A DNA stretch of 32,870 nucleotides, taken from positions 1 through 32,870 of the forward strand of contig JAQVNR010000004.1 in NCBI GenBank assembly GCA_028703035.1, in the 5' to 3' direction. The notes under the pieces are model-generated. The model saw only the letters and a list, made by a program, of their open reading frames with translations, did not search any database and was not told the origin of the DNA. How positions within the stretch are numbered: the stretch's first letter is position 1; each line of letters opens with the position of its first letter. A program made the position numbers and the translations under genes. Source of the DNA: Bacilli bacterium. Lineage in GTDB: Bacteria > Bacillota_I > Bacilli_A > RF39 > UBA660. This document shows, piece by piece, positions 7,372 to 14,888 of this stretch.

Positions 7372-7503
7372 AAAAAATCATCAACTAAAGGACGAGTTTT
7401 CCCGCGGTACCACCTTAATTCATGATTATCATGCATCTTTTACCTTTAACGTGGGCATTTTATACGTTTTAACTCCAGGACTGTAAATCCCTTCCTAATT
7501 AAC
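7372..7503 (-). promoter_or_regulatory. Very short tyrosine T-box leader
   Basis: The T-box core AAGGTGGTACCGCG lies at about 7403-7416 on the minus strand and CTCGTCCTTT follows. A terminator stem (AUCAUGAAUUAAGG with CCUUUAGUUGAUGAU) ends in a U-run at 7372-7377. From the predicted transcription start near 7503 only about 90 nt precede the antiterminator. Neither the AGAGAG nor the GGUG elements of a canonical Stem I are visible. A small hairpin (AGGA/UCCU, extended by AAUU/AGUU) presents UUUACAG, holding the Tyr codon UAC at 7483-7485. The T-box identity is secure; the reduced Stem I is my reading. Confidence 0.85.
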
Positions 7504-7509
7504 AAATTT

Positions 7510-7538
7510 AGTATAACAAAAGATTATTTGTTAGTCAA
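7510..7538 (-). promoter_or_regulatory. SigA-type promoter of the dut-tyrS leader
   Basis: TTGACT (7533-7538), 17 bp, TATACT (7510-7515) on the minus strand. It fixes the start of the T-box transcript near 7503. Confidence 0.7.
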
Positions 7539-7620
7539 ACCAATTTGATTTTCTAAAATTATATAATAGTTCATCATTTTAATATCAAACTAGCATCAAT
7601 CTCTTTGTTTTAGAAGCAAA

Positions 7621-7640
7621 AGAAAAACGCCTTCGCGTTT
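7621..7640 (-). terminator. Terminator of the ytxH operon
   Basis: AACGC/GCGTT stem with a 4-base loop (7626-7639), followed on the minus strand by TTTTCTTTT. It overlaps the ytxH stop codon. Confidence 0.7.
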
Positions 7641-8082
7641 AATCTTTTTTAGTTTTAGTTTTAGCTTTAGGTGCAGATTCTTTTTTAGTACTTTCTAATT
7701 TTTCTGCAGTATTATTAAGAAGCTCAATTGTTTTATCTCTTACTTCAGCTGCTGCTTTTTGCAAAACTGGAGTACCTTTTTCTAAAGCTAATTTGTATAA
7801 TTCTTCAGCTTTATTTTTAATATTTAAAGCTTGTTTTCTTGCAATTACGCCAACTTTTTCACTATCTAAATCCATTAGCTCTAATTTTAAATCTTCAATT
7901 TTTTCGGAAATAGATTCTTTAACATCTTCGACTTCTATCTCTTTAATATTGGCTTTTAACTCACTTAGTTTTTCCATTACATCTTTTCTAGTTTCTGAGC
8001 CTTTCTTAGGTGCAAATAAAAGCCCTAGACCTCCACCTATAAGTAATCCGGTAAATATTCCGCCTTTTCTTCTTTTACTCAT
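7639..8082 (-). CDS. YtxH-like protein
   Basis: The 147-residue product starts MSKRRKGGIFTGLLIGGGLGLLFAPKKG, the glycine-rich hydrophobic N-terminus and F-A-P-K-x-G signature of the YtxH family. It continues with long charged helices (residues about 30-120) likely to form a coiled coil, and a Lys-rich tail (PKAKTKTKKD). YtxH-type proteins are small membrane-anchored proteins, often stress-induced, of unknown mechanism. The start at 8082 overlaps the previous stop (ATGAGTAA), giving tight coupling; two in-frame ATGs lie up to 12 bp upstream. It is the last gene of a four-gene operon and is followed by a terminator. Confidence 0.75.
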   Translation of the reverse strand: MSKRRKGGIFTGLLIGGGLGLLFAPKKGSETRKDVMEKLSELKANIKEIEVEDVKESISEKIEDLKLELMDLDSEKVGVIARKQALNIKNKAEELYKLALEKGTPVLQKAAAEVRDKTIELLNNTAEKLESTKKESAPKAKTKTKKD

Positions 8083-8368
8083 AATCATCTTCATCCTTTC
8101 CGTTTAATCCGAATATCTTATTTACTAATGATACAACAGTGTCAACCACTTTAATACTCAAAAAGTTTAATTTTTCCGAAGCAAAATTAACTATTTTAAA
8201 CATTCCATTTAATGCATCGACTTTTTCTTTAATACAATCAACAATTTTATTTACTTTATCTATTGTTATTATAAGCTTAACTCCTAGAATAATTACAATA
8301 ACAAGTAAAATAATTAATAATAAGTAAATAATTATCGGTAGTACGACCCCTAATGCTTCCACTTTCAT
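8075..8368 (-). CDS. Small single-pass membrane protein, DUF948-like
   Basis: The 97-residue protein has a long hydrophobic helix (about residues 8-33, VVLPIIIYLLLIILLVIVII) followed by an amphipathic helix rich in Lys, Val and Ile and an acidic end. Such short proteins paired with YtxH are common in Bacilli (DUF948-type), but I see no motif that proves the family. Its start overlaps the preceding stop by ATGA and its end overlaps ytxH, so the three are made together. It probably acts with YtxH at the membrane. The molecular role is unknown. Confidence 0.6.
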   Translation of the reverse strand: MKVEALGVVLPIIIYLLLIILLVIVIILGVKLIITIDKVNKIVDCIKEKVDALNGMFKIVNFASEKLNFLSIKVVDTVVSLVNKIFGLNGKDEDDYE

Positions 8369-9105
8369 TCCTCACTTTCTTTTCTATCTTCATACATAGA
8401 ATCTATTAAATTAAATAAATCCGTTTCAATTGTATTTTCTATGTTAAGATCTTTTTCATCACTATATGGCTGGTCTGGTAATTCATCATCAATTATTGGT
8501 TTTATTTCTTCTTTTTTTATATTTTTTTCGTCTTCAGCCATTAATATCTCATCTAGTGTTTTTAAAGCTTCATCTGCTTCTTTAACAGGCTTCTCTTCTT
8601 TAGAAGTCTTTTTTTTAGAAATCTCTTTTTTAGAATTTATTCCGTAAGCTTTTTTTCTTACCTCATCTAAATCAGGGGCAGCAACACCAATATCTGTTTT
8701 AACTATTATATCATCTTTACTATAATTTTGATCTAGTATTCCATAGACTGGTGATATTATTGGCGTTGGTTTAAACTTATCTTTTGATTTCTCGGTTTTC
8801 ATCTCTTCGTTAAATAGCCTCGAAAAATCTTTTGGATCAGATTTTCTTACTGGTTCATCTTCAAACTTGAAATTGCGATTACTCCTTGTAACTTCTTCTA
8901 CTTCTAAAGGAAAATTAAATGTTGAATCAGATTTCATTAATTCTCTTTCTGATATTTCTTCTTTAGAAATTTTGATTTCTTTAATTGTATTTTCTTCCTG
9001 AAATTTGGGTAATTTAATTTCTTCTTTTTCTTTTTTAGTTATTATAGGTAATTCATCTTCTTCAATATCAAACAAGACATCTTTAAGCTTTTTAAATACT
9101 TTCAT
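8365..9105 (-). CDS. Highly charged protein of unknown function with a conserved-looking core motif
   Basis: The 246-residue protein is dominated by Lys and Glu and is probably largely disordered. It begins with a short amphipathic helix (MKVFKKLKDVLFDI) that could bind membrane, similar in style to the N-terminus of SepF and of the zinc-ribbon protein at 15975. The only ordered-looking segment is FKPTPIISPVYGILDQNY (about residues 111-128). There is no transmembrane helix or signal peptide. GGAGAG precedes the start; the gene lies 13 bp after a lipoprotein gene and overlaps the next gene by 4 bp. I do not recognise a named family. Co-expression with a lipoprotein and two membrane proteins suggests an envelope-linked or division-linked role (inference). 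Confidence 0.6.
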   Translation of the reverse strand: MKVFKKLKDVLFDIEEDELPIITKKEKEEIKLPKFQEENTIKEIKISKEEISERELMKSDSTFNFPLEVEEVTRSNRNFKFEDEPVRKSDPKDFSRLFNEEMKTEKSKDKFKPTPIISPVYGILDQNYSKDDIIVKTDIGVAAPDLDEVRKKAYGINSKKEISKKKTSKEEKPVKEADEALKTLDEILMAEDEKNIKKEEIKPIIDDELPDQPYSDEKDLNIENTIETDLFNLIDSMYEDRKESEE

Positions 9106-9118
9106 GTATATACTCTCC

Positions 9119-9754
9119 TTAATTAATTAAATCTGGATCAGGTATGTCATCGTCATATTTATCATATTCCTGAACATACTCAACATAATTACTATCCCTT
9201 CCACGTACTTCAAATATATTTAACGCCTCTTCATTGAACTTTAGGATGTCATCACCCATCATGTTTTTGAGTATATCATCATTATATTTGATAGTAGATA
9301 ATATAACTAGAGAATTAACTATTCCTTCTTTTAAATAATTAATGTCTACTATTAGTTCTATTTTAGCATAATTATACATTATTTCAATTAAATATTTATT
9401 ATTTTGTAAATTAACTTCTAAATAACCTTCTTTATCTTGATAATTGATAACTTTACTTAAATAACTATTTTCATTTAAGGTGTATTCTTCTTTAATATTA
9501 TTATAATAACTAACAAGATCAACATATAAATAATATTTATAACCTTGGGATGTTATTTTTTCATTTAATTCATTTACTTCTTTAACTACTAAATTTGTTG
9601 GTAAATAATATTTATAACCAGTCCTGTAAGTATTAGTTAAATTTAGTTTACTTTGAATAACTTCACTAATTAATTTATCTTCATCTGCTTTACTTATATT
9701 AGTACAGCCAGTTATAAATAAACATAAAGTTAAAATTAATAATATTTTTCTCAT
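9119..9754 (-). CDS. Putative lipoprotein of unknown function
   Basis: The 211-residue protein has a typical lipoprotein signal peptide: MRKILLILTLCLFITGC, with the lipobox FITGC and Cys17 as the likely lipidation site. The mature part is rich in Tyr, Asn and Ile and looks like a globular beta-rich domain followed by an acidic tail (YDKYDDDIPDPDLIN). No enzyme motif is visible. I chose ATG 9754, preceded by GGCAGG; a GTG lies 6 bp upstream. A TATAAT at 9773-9778 could be the -10 of the four-gene operon, with only a weak -35. It would be attached to the outer face of the membrane. Confidence 0.7.
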   Translation of the reverse strand: MRKILLILTLCLFITGCTNISKADEDKLISEVIQSKLNLTNTYRTGYKYYLPTNLVVKEVNELNEKITSQGYKYYLYVDLVSYYNNIKEEYTLNENSYLSKVINYQDKEGYLEVNLQNNKYLIEIMYNYAKIELIVDINYLKEGIVNSLVILSTIKYNDDILKNMMGDDILKFNEEALNIFEVRGRDSNYVEYVQEYDKYDDDIPDPDLIN

Positions 9755-9858
9755 ATGCACCTGCCTGCTCCAATTATACCAAAAATATTAATATATTTAA
9801 ATCTTTTTATATATAAAAATTAAGCAAAGGTACAAATAATATAAACTTTATATATTTA

Positions 9859-10470
9859 TTATTTATTTTTAGTTGCATATAAATAATTTATTGTTTGTCC
9901 TTTTAAAGCAAACTTTTTTTCATATTCAGTTAAAACATTAAATATATCTTCCTGATGCAAGTCTAGTGATACTTTTTTTAATGTATAACCGCACTTACTA
10001 AAAGAAGTAAGTGAGTAAGCAAATAAAGATTTATTATCAGTCTTTTGATAAATATTTATAATATTATCAAAGATTGTTTCATAAAGTTTTATAAAATTTG
10101 GACTAGTAAGCCTTCTTTTCTCATGGCGAGTTTTAGGCCATGGATCAGAAAAATTTAAATAAAGCGCTGTAATTTTAATTTTGATATATTTATTTATATC
10201 AATAGCATCAAAATTCATAAATTTTAAATTGTTTGGTAATTCTTCTACTTTTTCTAAAGCTCTTACTAAAACTGATTCATATTTTTCGATTCCTACAAAA
10301 TTAATACTTGGAAAAGTCTTTGCCATCTCAATTAAAAAATCTCCCTTACCAGTTCCTATTTCAAGATGCACAGGATTATTATTATCAAAAGTATCTTGAT
10401 TTAATTCTTTAATTACTAGTGCGTGTGACTGAGCAATCTCACTTGCATTCTTAACATTTCTTAAGCGCAT
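9859..10470 (-). CDS. trmB: tRNA (guanine-N7-)-methyltransferase
   Basis: The 203-residue SAM-dependent enzyme methylates G46 in the variable loop of tRNAs. It has the SAM-binding motif HLEIGTGKGDFL (about 35-46), FVGIEKYESVL, and the TrmB signature LNFSDPWPKTRHEKRRLTSP (about 105-124). The length is near the family's usual 210-220. A strong GGAGG site precedes the start at 10470. It stands alone, divergent from the coat-like gene at 10534, with only 63 bp between them. Confidence 0.93.
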   Translation of the reverse strand: MRLRNVKNASEIAQSHALVIKELNQDTFDNNNPVHLEIGTGKGDFLIEMAKTFPSINFVGIEKYESVLVRALEKVEELPNNLKFMNFDAIDINKYIKIKITALYLNFSDPWPKTRHEKRRLTSPNFIKLYETIFDNIINIYQKTDNKSLFAYSLTSFSKCGYTLKKVSLDLHQEDIFNVLTEYEKKFALKGQTINYLYATKNK

Positions 10471-10489
10471 TTTTATGCCTCCTTTATAA

Positions 10490-10516
10490 ACATTTATCCT
10501 AAACTTACATATAATA
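10490..10516 (+). promoter_or_regulatory. SigK-type promoter of the small coat-like gene
   Basis: AC (10490-10491), a 16-bp spacer and CATATAATA (10508-10516) match the SigK consensus AC-N16/17-CATANNNTA. The start codon lies 18 bp downstream of the -10. CATATAATA also contains TATAAT, so SigA recognition cannot be excluded. Confidence 0.55.
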
Positions 10517-10533
10517 GTCTAGAGGTGAAGAAG

Positions 10534-10860
10534 ATGAAAAAAAATAGAAATGCTTTTTTTGAAAGCTCTGGATATGGTAATATTAATCCTGGTATGAACC
10601 CTAATATGATGAATCCAAATATGATGCAACCAGGACAAATAAGTAGTAATGCTAACTTTTATGCAGGTCCTCCCCTTAATCAAAATGTAAATACGGGTGG
10701 AATGACTAGCGTTCCTGCAGATATAGACTCTAGACTTGCAAAAATAGAAAGACAAATAAACAGATTAGAAACTAGAGTTAATAAATTAGAAGGAGATACA
10801 GAGGGAGTTATTTATCCAGAAAACGATTATAATTATTCTAATTCTATGTATATGGTTTAA
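10534..10860 (+). CDS. Probable spore coat or sporulation protein (Asn/Met/Pro-rich)
   Basis: The 108-residue protein has a low-complexity N-terminal half with repeated NPNMM-type units (NPGMNPNMMNPNMMQPGQ, about residues 17-34). A predicted coiled coil follows (IDSRLAKIERQINRLETRVNKLEG, about 68-91) and then a Tyr/Asn-rich tail ending YSNSMYMV. No enzyme motif is present. GAGGTG lies 6 bp before ATG 10534. The SigK-type promoter and the tail and repeat composition resemble small coat proteins, so expression in the mother cell is likely. Its stop overlaps the stop of the convergent flippase gene, with no terminator visible between them. Confidence 0.55.
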   Translation: MKKNRNAFFESSGYGNINPGMNPNMMNPNMMQPGQISSNANFYAGPPLNQNVNTGGMTSVPADIDSRLAKIERQINRLETRVNKLEGDTEGVIYPENDYNYSNSMYMV

Positions 10861-12509
10861 CTCTTTGTTTTTATTTTAAACTTACCAAAGGTGAGTTTTT
10901 TTATGATCTTTTCTAAATCTTTGCCACCAAATATATATTGAGGTATTTTCATCTTTACACTAATGCCTAAATAAATTATGCCCCCAATTACAGCATTTAT
11001 TAAAATTACCTTGACTGCATCAGTTCTACTATAAACATTAAATGGTAAGAACATATTTATTACAAGTAATATAGCTGTCATAGTTAGGGCTGGTACAAGT
11101 AATTTTAAAACTTGTTTAATTGTTTCTTTATATGATAATTTGTGTTCTAAGCTTATGGCATGAAGCCCTATATAAATAGATATTATAAAACTAATTAAAG
11201 TAGCTGCTAATGCTCCATAATAAGCTCCAATTCCAATATAATTACATAGAATCATTAAAGGTACATTAAGTACTACTTTAAATAAAAATCCAAAAATACT
11301 TGATTGATAAACTGCTTTATATTTATTTAAACTTTGCAGTGTTGAGGTAACAATCATATATAGATTAGCAAATAAAGCTGTAAATATTAAGACTCTTAAT
11401 ATCTCTCCACCATAATGATTAATGTTATAAAATAATGTCCAAACAGGTATAGCTAAGATTGATAAACCTAAAGTAAGAGGAACCGATATATATATTATCA
11501 TTTGGAGTGATTTATTAATCTTATGATTTAAATCATCCCAATTTTTCTTAGTGTATGCCTCAACTATAGAAGGTATTAAACTAACAGTCATCCCCATTGC
11601 AATTGAATTAACAATCATACATAATTTGCTACCCCAAGTAGCAATAGCGCTCGTTATAAATTCAGCATCACTTGCTGTATAACCTAAATGATCAAGAGTC
11701 CTTAAAATTAAAACCATATCTACAAAGTTATAAACACTGTTAACTAAGTTTATAATTACAAACGGTATTGCATAAATTGCAATTTTTTTAAGAATAGCTT
11801 TATCAGAAATATTATCTTTTTTATATTCTTTATCTAGATTTAAAGCTTTTTTATTTTTTTGGATACTTCTTTGTAAGTAAATATAAGCTACTACACCACC
11901 CACAAATGCTCCAAAAACTGCTATACCAACTGCTAAAGTAAGACTTGAATTAAATACTTTATAAGCAAGGTATGATCCAGTTAATATTACAAATATTCTT
12001 ACTATTTGTTCAATTAGATTAGAGCTAGATGAAGGAGTTATATAGTTATGTCCTTGTAAAAAGCCCTTAGTTACACTCAAATGAGGAATTATTAAAATTG
12101 CAAAAGAAACACATCTTATAACAAAAGAAACATCTTCTATTGTATTACCACCTGTTAAATTACCAAGAATTAAGACTGCAAGTTCTTCTGCAAAAACAAA
12201 GAGAACTATAAATGATGCAACTGATATATAACCAATAAACTTTTTTCCAAGTTTAAAAGCTCTAGTTTTTGCCTCAGTCATACCAAGCGCACTATATTCG
12301 CTAATTATTTTACTAATTGCACTAGGTATCCCAGCTGATGAAATACTTAAGAATATTAAATATATATTATAAGCATAACTATATAAAGCTCCACCTTTTG
12401 AACCAACAATTATATAAAAAGGCACAACATAAATCATCCCCAATATTTTAACTAATATTACCGATGCAGTTGCGATAAACGTTCCTTCAATAAAACTGTT
12501 TTTTTTCAT
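10857..12509 (-). CDS. MurJ/SpoVB-type lipid II flippase (MVF family)
   Basis: The 550-residue polytopic protein has about 14 hydrophobic segments and the MVF-type start SFIEGTFIATASVILVKILG. The segment SYAYNIYLIFLSISSAGIPS (about 43-62) is typical of the Bacillus YtgP/SpoVB branch. Such proteins flip lipid-linked peptidoglycan precursors across the cytoplasmic membrane. YtgP (MurJ) serves growth, while SpoVB serves spore cortex. The upstream gene is Cse60-like, only 13 bp away, which favours a sporulation (SpoVB) role, but the sequence alone does not decide. The ribosome-binding site is weak. No terminator is apparent at its end. Confidence 0.85.
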   Translation of the reverse strand: MKKNSFIEGTFIATASVILVKILGMIYVVPFYIIVGSKGGALYSYAYNIYLIFLSISSAGIPSAISKIISEYSALGMTEAKTRAFKLGKKFIGYISVASFIVLFVFAEELAVLILGNLTGGNTIEDVSFVIRCVSFAILIIPHLSVTKGFLQGHNYITPSSSSNLIEQIVRIFVILTGSYLAYKVFNSSLTLAVGIAVFGAFVGGVVAYIYLQRSIQKNKKALNLDKEYKKDNISDKAILKKIAIYAIPFVIINLVNSVYNFVDMVLILRTLDHLGYTASDAEFITSAIATWGSKLCMIVNSIAMGMTVSLIPSIVEAYTKKNWDDLNHKINKSLQMIIYISVPLTLGLSILAIPVWTLFYNINHYGGEILRVLIFTALFANLYMIVTSTLQSLNKYKAVYQSSIFGFLFKVVLNVPLMILCNYIGIGAYYGALAATLISFIISIYIGLHAISLEHKLSYKETIKQVLKLLVPALTMTAILLVINMFLPFNVYSRTDAVKVILINAVIGGIIYLGISVKMKIPQYIFGGKDLEKIIKKLTFGKFKIKTKS

Positions 12510-12522
12510 TATATGTCACTTT

Positions 12523-12693
12523 CTAATCTCTATAAATCACTAAGGCTGAAAAACAATATATTTGTTCTTCACCATTAGTTGTAATAGCAACGCTATATTT
12601 GATATCAAATAAATCTTCTATTTCACTTAAAAAACTATTAATAGCGCTCTCTAAATCCTTTTCATGGGATTCATCAAATACTTTAACTAACAT
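12523..12693 (-). CDS. cse60: Cse60-like sporulation protein
   Basis: The 56-residue protein (MLVKVFDESHEKDLESAINS…) matches Cse60 of Bacillus over its whole length, including FDESHEKDLE, DIKYSVA and the ending EQIYCFSALVIYRD. In Bacillus this gene is transcribed by SigE in the mother cell; its biochemical role is unknown. I chose ATG 12693, with AAAGGAGGG immediately upstream. It precedes the flippase gene on the same strand by 13 bp. I could not find a convincing SigE promoter in the 200 bp upstream. Confidence 0.82.
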   Translation of the reverse strand: MLVKVFDESHEKDLESAINSFLSEIEDLFDIKYSVAITTNGEEQIYCFSALVIYRD

Positions 12694-12896
12694 ATGCCCT
12701 CCTTTATTTAAGGATAGCACTTGCTTAAGTTAAATTTTGTCGTTTTTCTAAATTTAAATTCACTGATTTATATCTATAATTATATCTAAAACCAAAACAA
12801 AAATCGACTTTTAGATAGCCTGTTTACACTAGATTGGCATATATTAAGTTCATACAACTATGCAAAGATAATATTATTAAATATGTTAATTAAATG

Positions 12897-13577
12897 TTAA
12901 TTACTTAAATAAGATTTAACTAAATCATAAATATCATCAGAAATAGCTTCTATTGTTCTGACTTCATTATCTTTAGTACAATTAATCATATCAAATTTAT
13001 ATCTTTCTTTTATTAAAAAGTAAGTTTCTTCAGCATTTATTTGATGATTTTTGTCTCTTTCAGCACCATCTTTTGACTCACTTCTTCTTTTTCTTAAAAC
13101 CTCTCCTGCTTCATATGGCATGTATAAGAAAATTACTTTATCTGGTTTAGGTAGTTCAAGTAAGTTAAATTCTAAATGTTCAAGCCATAAAAGCATGGCA
13201 ATTTTTTCTTTTTCCGAATTGAATTTAGCGCCTTGATGTCCCATGTTAGATTCAACATACCGATCTAAGATAACTGTTGTGCCATTAGATAATTTGTCCG
13301 TTATTTTTGATATATTATAAACTCTGTCAGCTGCATAATAAAGTGCGGCTACTTTTGGGGGAATATGTGTTGTTCCTTCAGGAAAAGTACATTTTCCATA
13401 ATCGGACTTACCTAAAATATTTCTAGCTATTATCTCCCCCGTTGGAGTATCATACATCGGAAAAGATAAATATTCAGCTTTGATTCCGCTTTTATTTAAT
13501 CTTTCTACTAACTTAGTTGACTGAGTTTTTTTACCGGAACAGTCTGTTCCTTCAATTACAATTAATTTACCTCGCAT
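12897..13577 (-). CDS. tmk: Thymidylate (dTMP) kinase
   Basis: The 226-residue kinase phosphorylates dTMP to dTDP. It has the P-loop EGTDCSGKKTQS (about 9-20), the dTMP-binding DRYVESNMGHQGAK segment (family DRY-x2-S-x-x-A-[YF]-Q) and a Lys/Arg-rich lid (RKRRSESKDGAERDK). The divergent GHQ after DRY and the long IPPKVAALYYAADRV segment place it in a Firmicutes subgroup. Its ATG directly follows the stop of the Nudix-wHTH gene, so the two are coupled. With tdk two genes upstream, this makes a thymidine-to-dTDP salvage route. Confidence 0.9.
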   Translation of the reverse strand: MRGKLIVIEGTDCSGKKTQSTKLVERLNKSGIKAEYLSFPMYDTPTGEIIARNILGKSDYGKCTFPEGTTHIPPKVAALYYAADRVYNISKITDKLSNGTTVILDRYVESNMGHQGAKFNSEKEKIAMLLWLEHLEFNLLELPKPDKVIFLYMPYEAGEVLRKRRSESKDGAERDKNHQINAEETYFLIKERYKFDMINCTKDNEVRTIEAISDDIYDLVKSYLSN

Positions 13578-14252
13578 TTACATTACTTCCTTATCTTCTA
13601 TTTTTTTCTTGAATTTATATAACTTAGCTGGCCTATTTCCATCAAATTGCTCATGTTTACTAGTATCATCTAAAATATCTAAGCTAAGTATTTTCTTACG
13701 AAAATTTCGTCGATCAAATTTTTTATTTAAAATGGCTTCATATACTTTTTGGAGTTCTGGAATTGTTACTGTATCCGGATATAAAACTTTTAAAATATTT
13801 GATTTAACTATTTTCTTTTGAAGTTCTTTTACTCCTTCAGCTAAGATTTCTTCATGATCAAAGCCAAGTGGTGGTATTTTATCTAAAGCAAACCAATCAG
13901 CATTAGAAGTAGTTCTAGTTTTTCTTAATATATTTACTCTTTTAGAGTCTATTACTCCAAAAAAACAAACTGCTACCATTCTCATAACTGGACTTCTGTT
14001 AACTTCACCAAAAATTTTAAATTCAGTTATATTAATATTTTTAATTCCTGATTTTTCTTCAATTTCTCTTAATGCTCCAGTTATTAAATCTTCATTATTA
14101 TATAGAGCTCCACCAGTTAAGACCCAATATCCTGCGAAAGGCTCATTGGTTCTTTTAACAAGTAAAACTTTGGTAATGCCTTGCTCAACAGTAAAAAGAA
14201 CAGTTATAACATGAATTCCTTGATTTTTATACAGCTTATTTCTGACGTCCAT
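13578..14252 (-). CDS. Nudix domain fused to winged helix, NrtR-like regulator
   Basis: The 224-residue protein has an N-terminal Nudix domain (about 10-150) and a C-terminal winged-helix domain of the NrtR type (TIPELQKVYEAILNKKFDRR, about 162-181, then NRPAKLYKF near the end). The Nudix box is GALYNNEDLITGALREIEEK: the first Glu of the EE pair is kept (E66) but the second is Lys67, so hydrolysis is doubtful. This is as in NrtR repressors that use the domain to sense ADP-ribose-like ligands. It lies between tdk and tmk, overlapping tdk by 17 bp and abutting tmk. I infer a regulator of this operon or of NAD genes elsewhere. Confidence 0.82.
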   Translation of the reverse strand: MDVRNKLYKNQGIHVITVLFTVEQGITKVLLVKRTNEPFAGYWVLTGGALYNNEDLITGALREIEEKSGIKNINITEFKIFGEVNRSPVMRMVAVCFFGVIDSKRVNILRKTRTTSNADWFALDKIPPLGFDHEEILAEGVKELQKKIVKSNILKVLYPDTVTIPELQKVYEAILNKKFDRRNFRKKILSLDILDDTSKHEQFDGNRPAKLYKFKKKIEDKEVM

Positions 14253-14781
14253 TTTTACTTTTTCTCTTCTTTAAACAATTAGAACAAAGAGCTATATAAT
14301 TTTCATTTCCAACTAAGACTGTTTTTACTTTTTTTCCGTCATAATATGAATATATAGCATCCCGATTACAATCATTACATGATGCTTTTTTGGTAACTAT
14401 TTGATCAGCAACTGCTAAAATTTCAGGCATAATTCCAAATGGTTCTTGCTCGCTAGTTTGATTAAGTCCGGCAATAAATATATCAATATCTTTTTTAATT
14501 GATAAATCAAGTAGAATTTGAACATTACCAGTTAAAAGGTTTGCTTCATCAATAAAAATAGTCGTAATTTTTTTATTAAGATATTTTTTAATATCTTTTA
14601 AATCTTTTATTAAAATAGCTTTTACTTCTTTATTGCATCTAGTTTTAATAATTCCATAATCTCTTGTATCAATAAAAGGTTTAAATAATAATATTTTGCT
14701 TTTATGATATTTTTTATTATATTCATCTAATAATTCATCAGATTTACCGCTAAACATTGGCCCAGTTATTACTTTAATCAT
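14236..14781 (-). CDS. tdk: Thymidine kinase (type II)
   Basis: The 181-residue enzyme phosphorylates thymidine to dTMP. It has the P-loop GPMFSGKS (7-14), the acidic IFIDEANLL containing the catalytic Glu, and a lasso region with two Cys pairs (CNDC and CSNC) that bind zinc. The family segment GLDxDFxGxPFG reads GLNQTSEQEPFG here, a moderate divergence next to the base-binding site. I chose ATG 14781 because AGGAG precedes it; the frame extends 30 bp further upstream. It is the first gene of the salvage operon and is preceded by a clear SigA promoter. Confidence 0.92.
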   Translation of the reverse strand: MIKVITGPMFSGKSDELLDEYNKKYHKSKILLFKPFIDTRDYGIIKTRCNKEVKAILIKDLKDIKKYLNKKITTIFIDEANLLTGNVQILLDLSIKKDIDIFIAGLNQTSEQEPFGIMPEILAVADQIVTKKASCNDCNRDAIYSYYDGKKVKTVLVGNENYIALCSNCLKKRKSKNGRQK

Positions 14782-14813
14782 TATTACTCCTATGTGTATC
14801 TTATTACACATTA

Positions 14814-14842
14814 ATCATATAATAATTAAAAAAGTAAGTCAA
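14814..14842 (-). promoter_or_regulatory. SigA-type promoter of the thymidine salvage operon
   Basis: TTGACT (14837-14842), 17 bp, TATGAT (14814-14819) on the minus strand, ending about 33 bp before the tdk start. Confidence 0.65.
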
Positions 14843-14888
14843 GAAAAAGAGACTTAATTTACAGTTTCAAATTAGTAATTTAGAAAGC

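Noticed and set aside
7504-7620. A canonical Stem I hidden upstream of the tyrosine T-box promoter
   Set aside because: AGAGA and GATG-like bits occur, but no matching closing stem or Tyr specifier loop could be assembled, and a good promoter lies downstream of them. Kept as an alternative in the finding.
8075-9105. Mollicutes-like use of UGA as tryptophan
   Set aside because: UGA ends the 246-residue gene, leuS and infB at family-appropriate positions, so it is a stop.
12721-12896. Possible small gene or RNA between cse60 and tmk
   Set aside because: No open frame with a start signal, no stable hairpin and no recognisable RNA motif.
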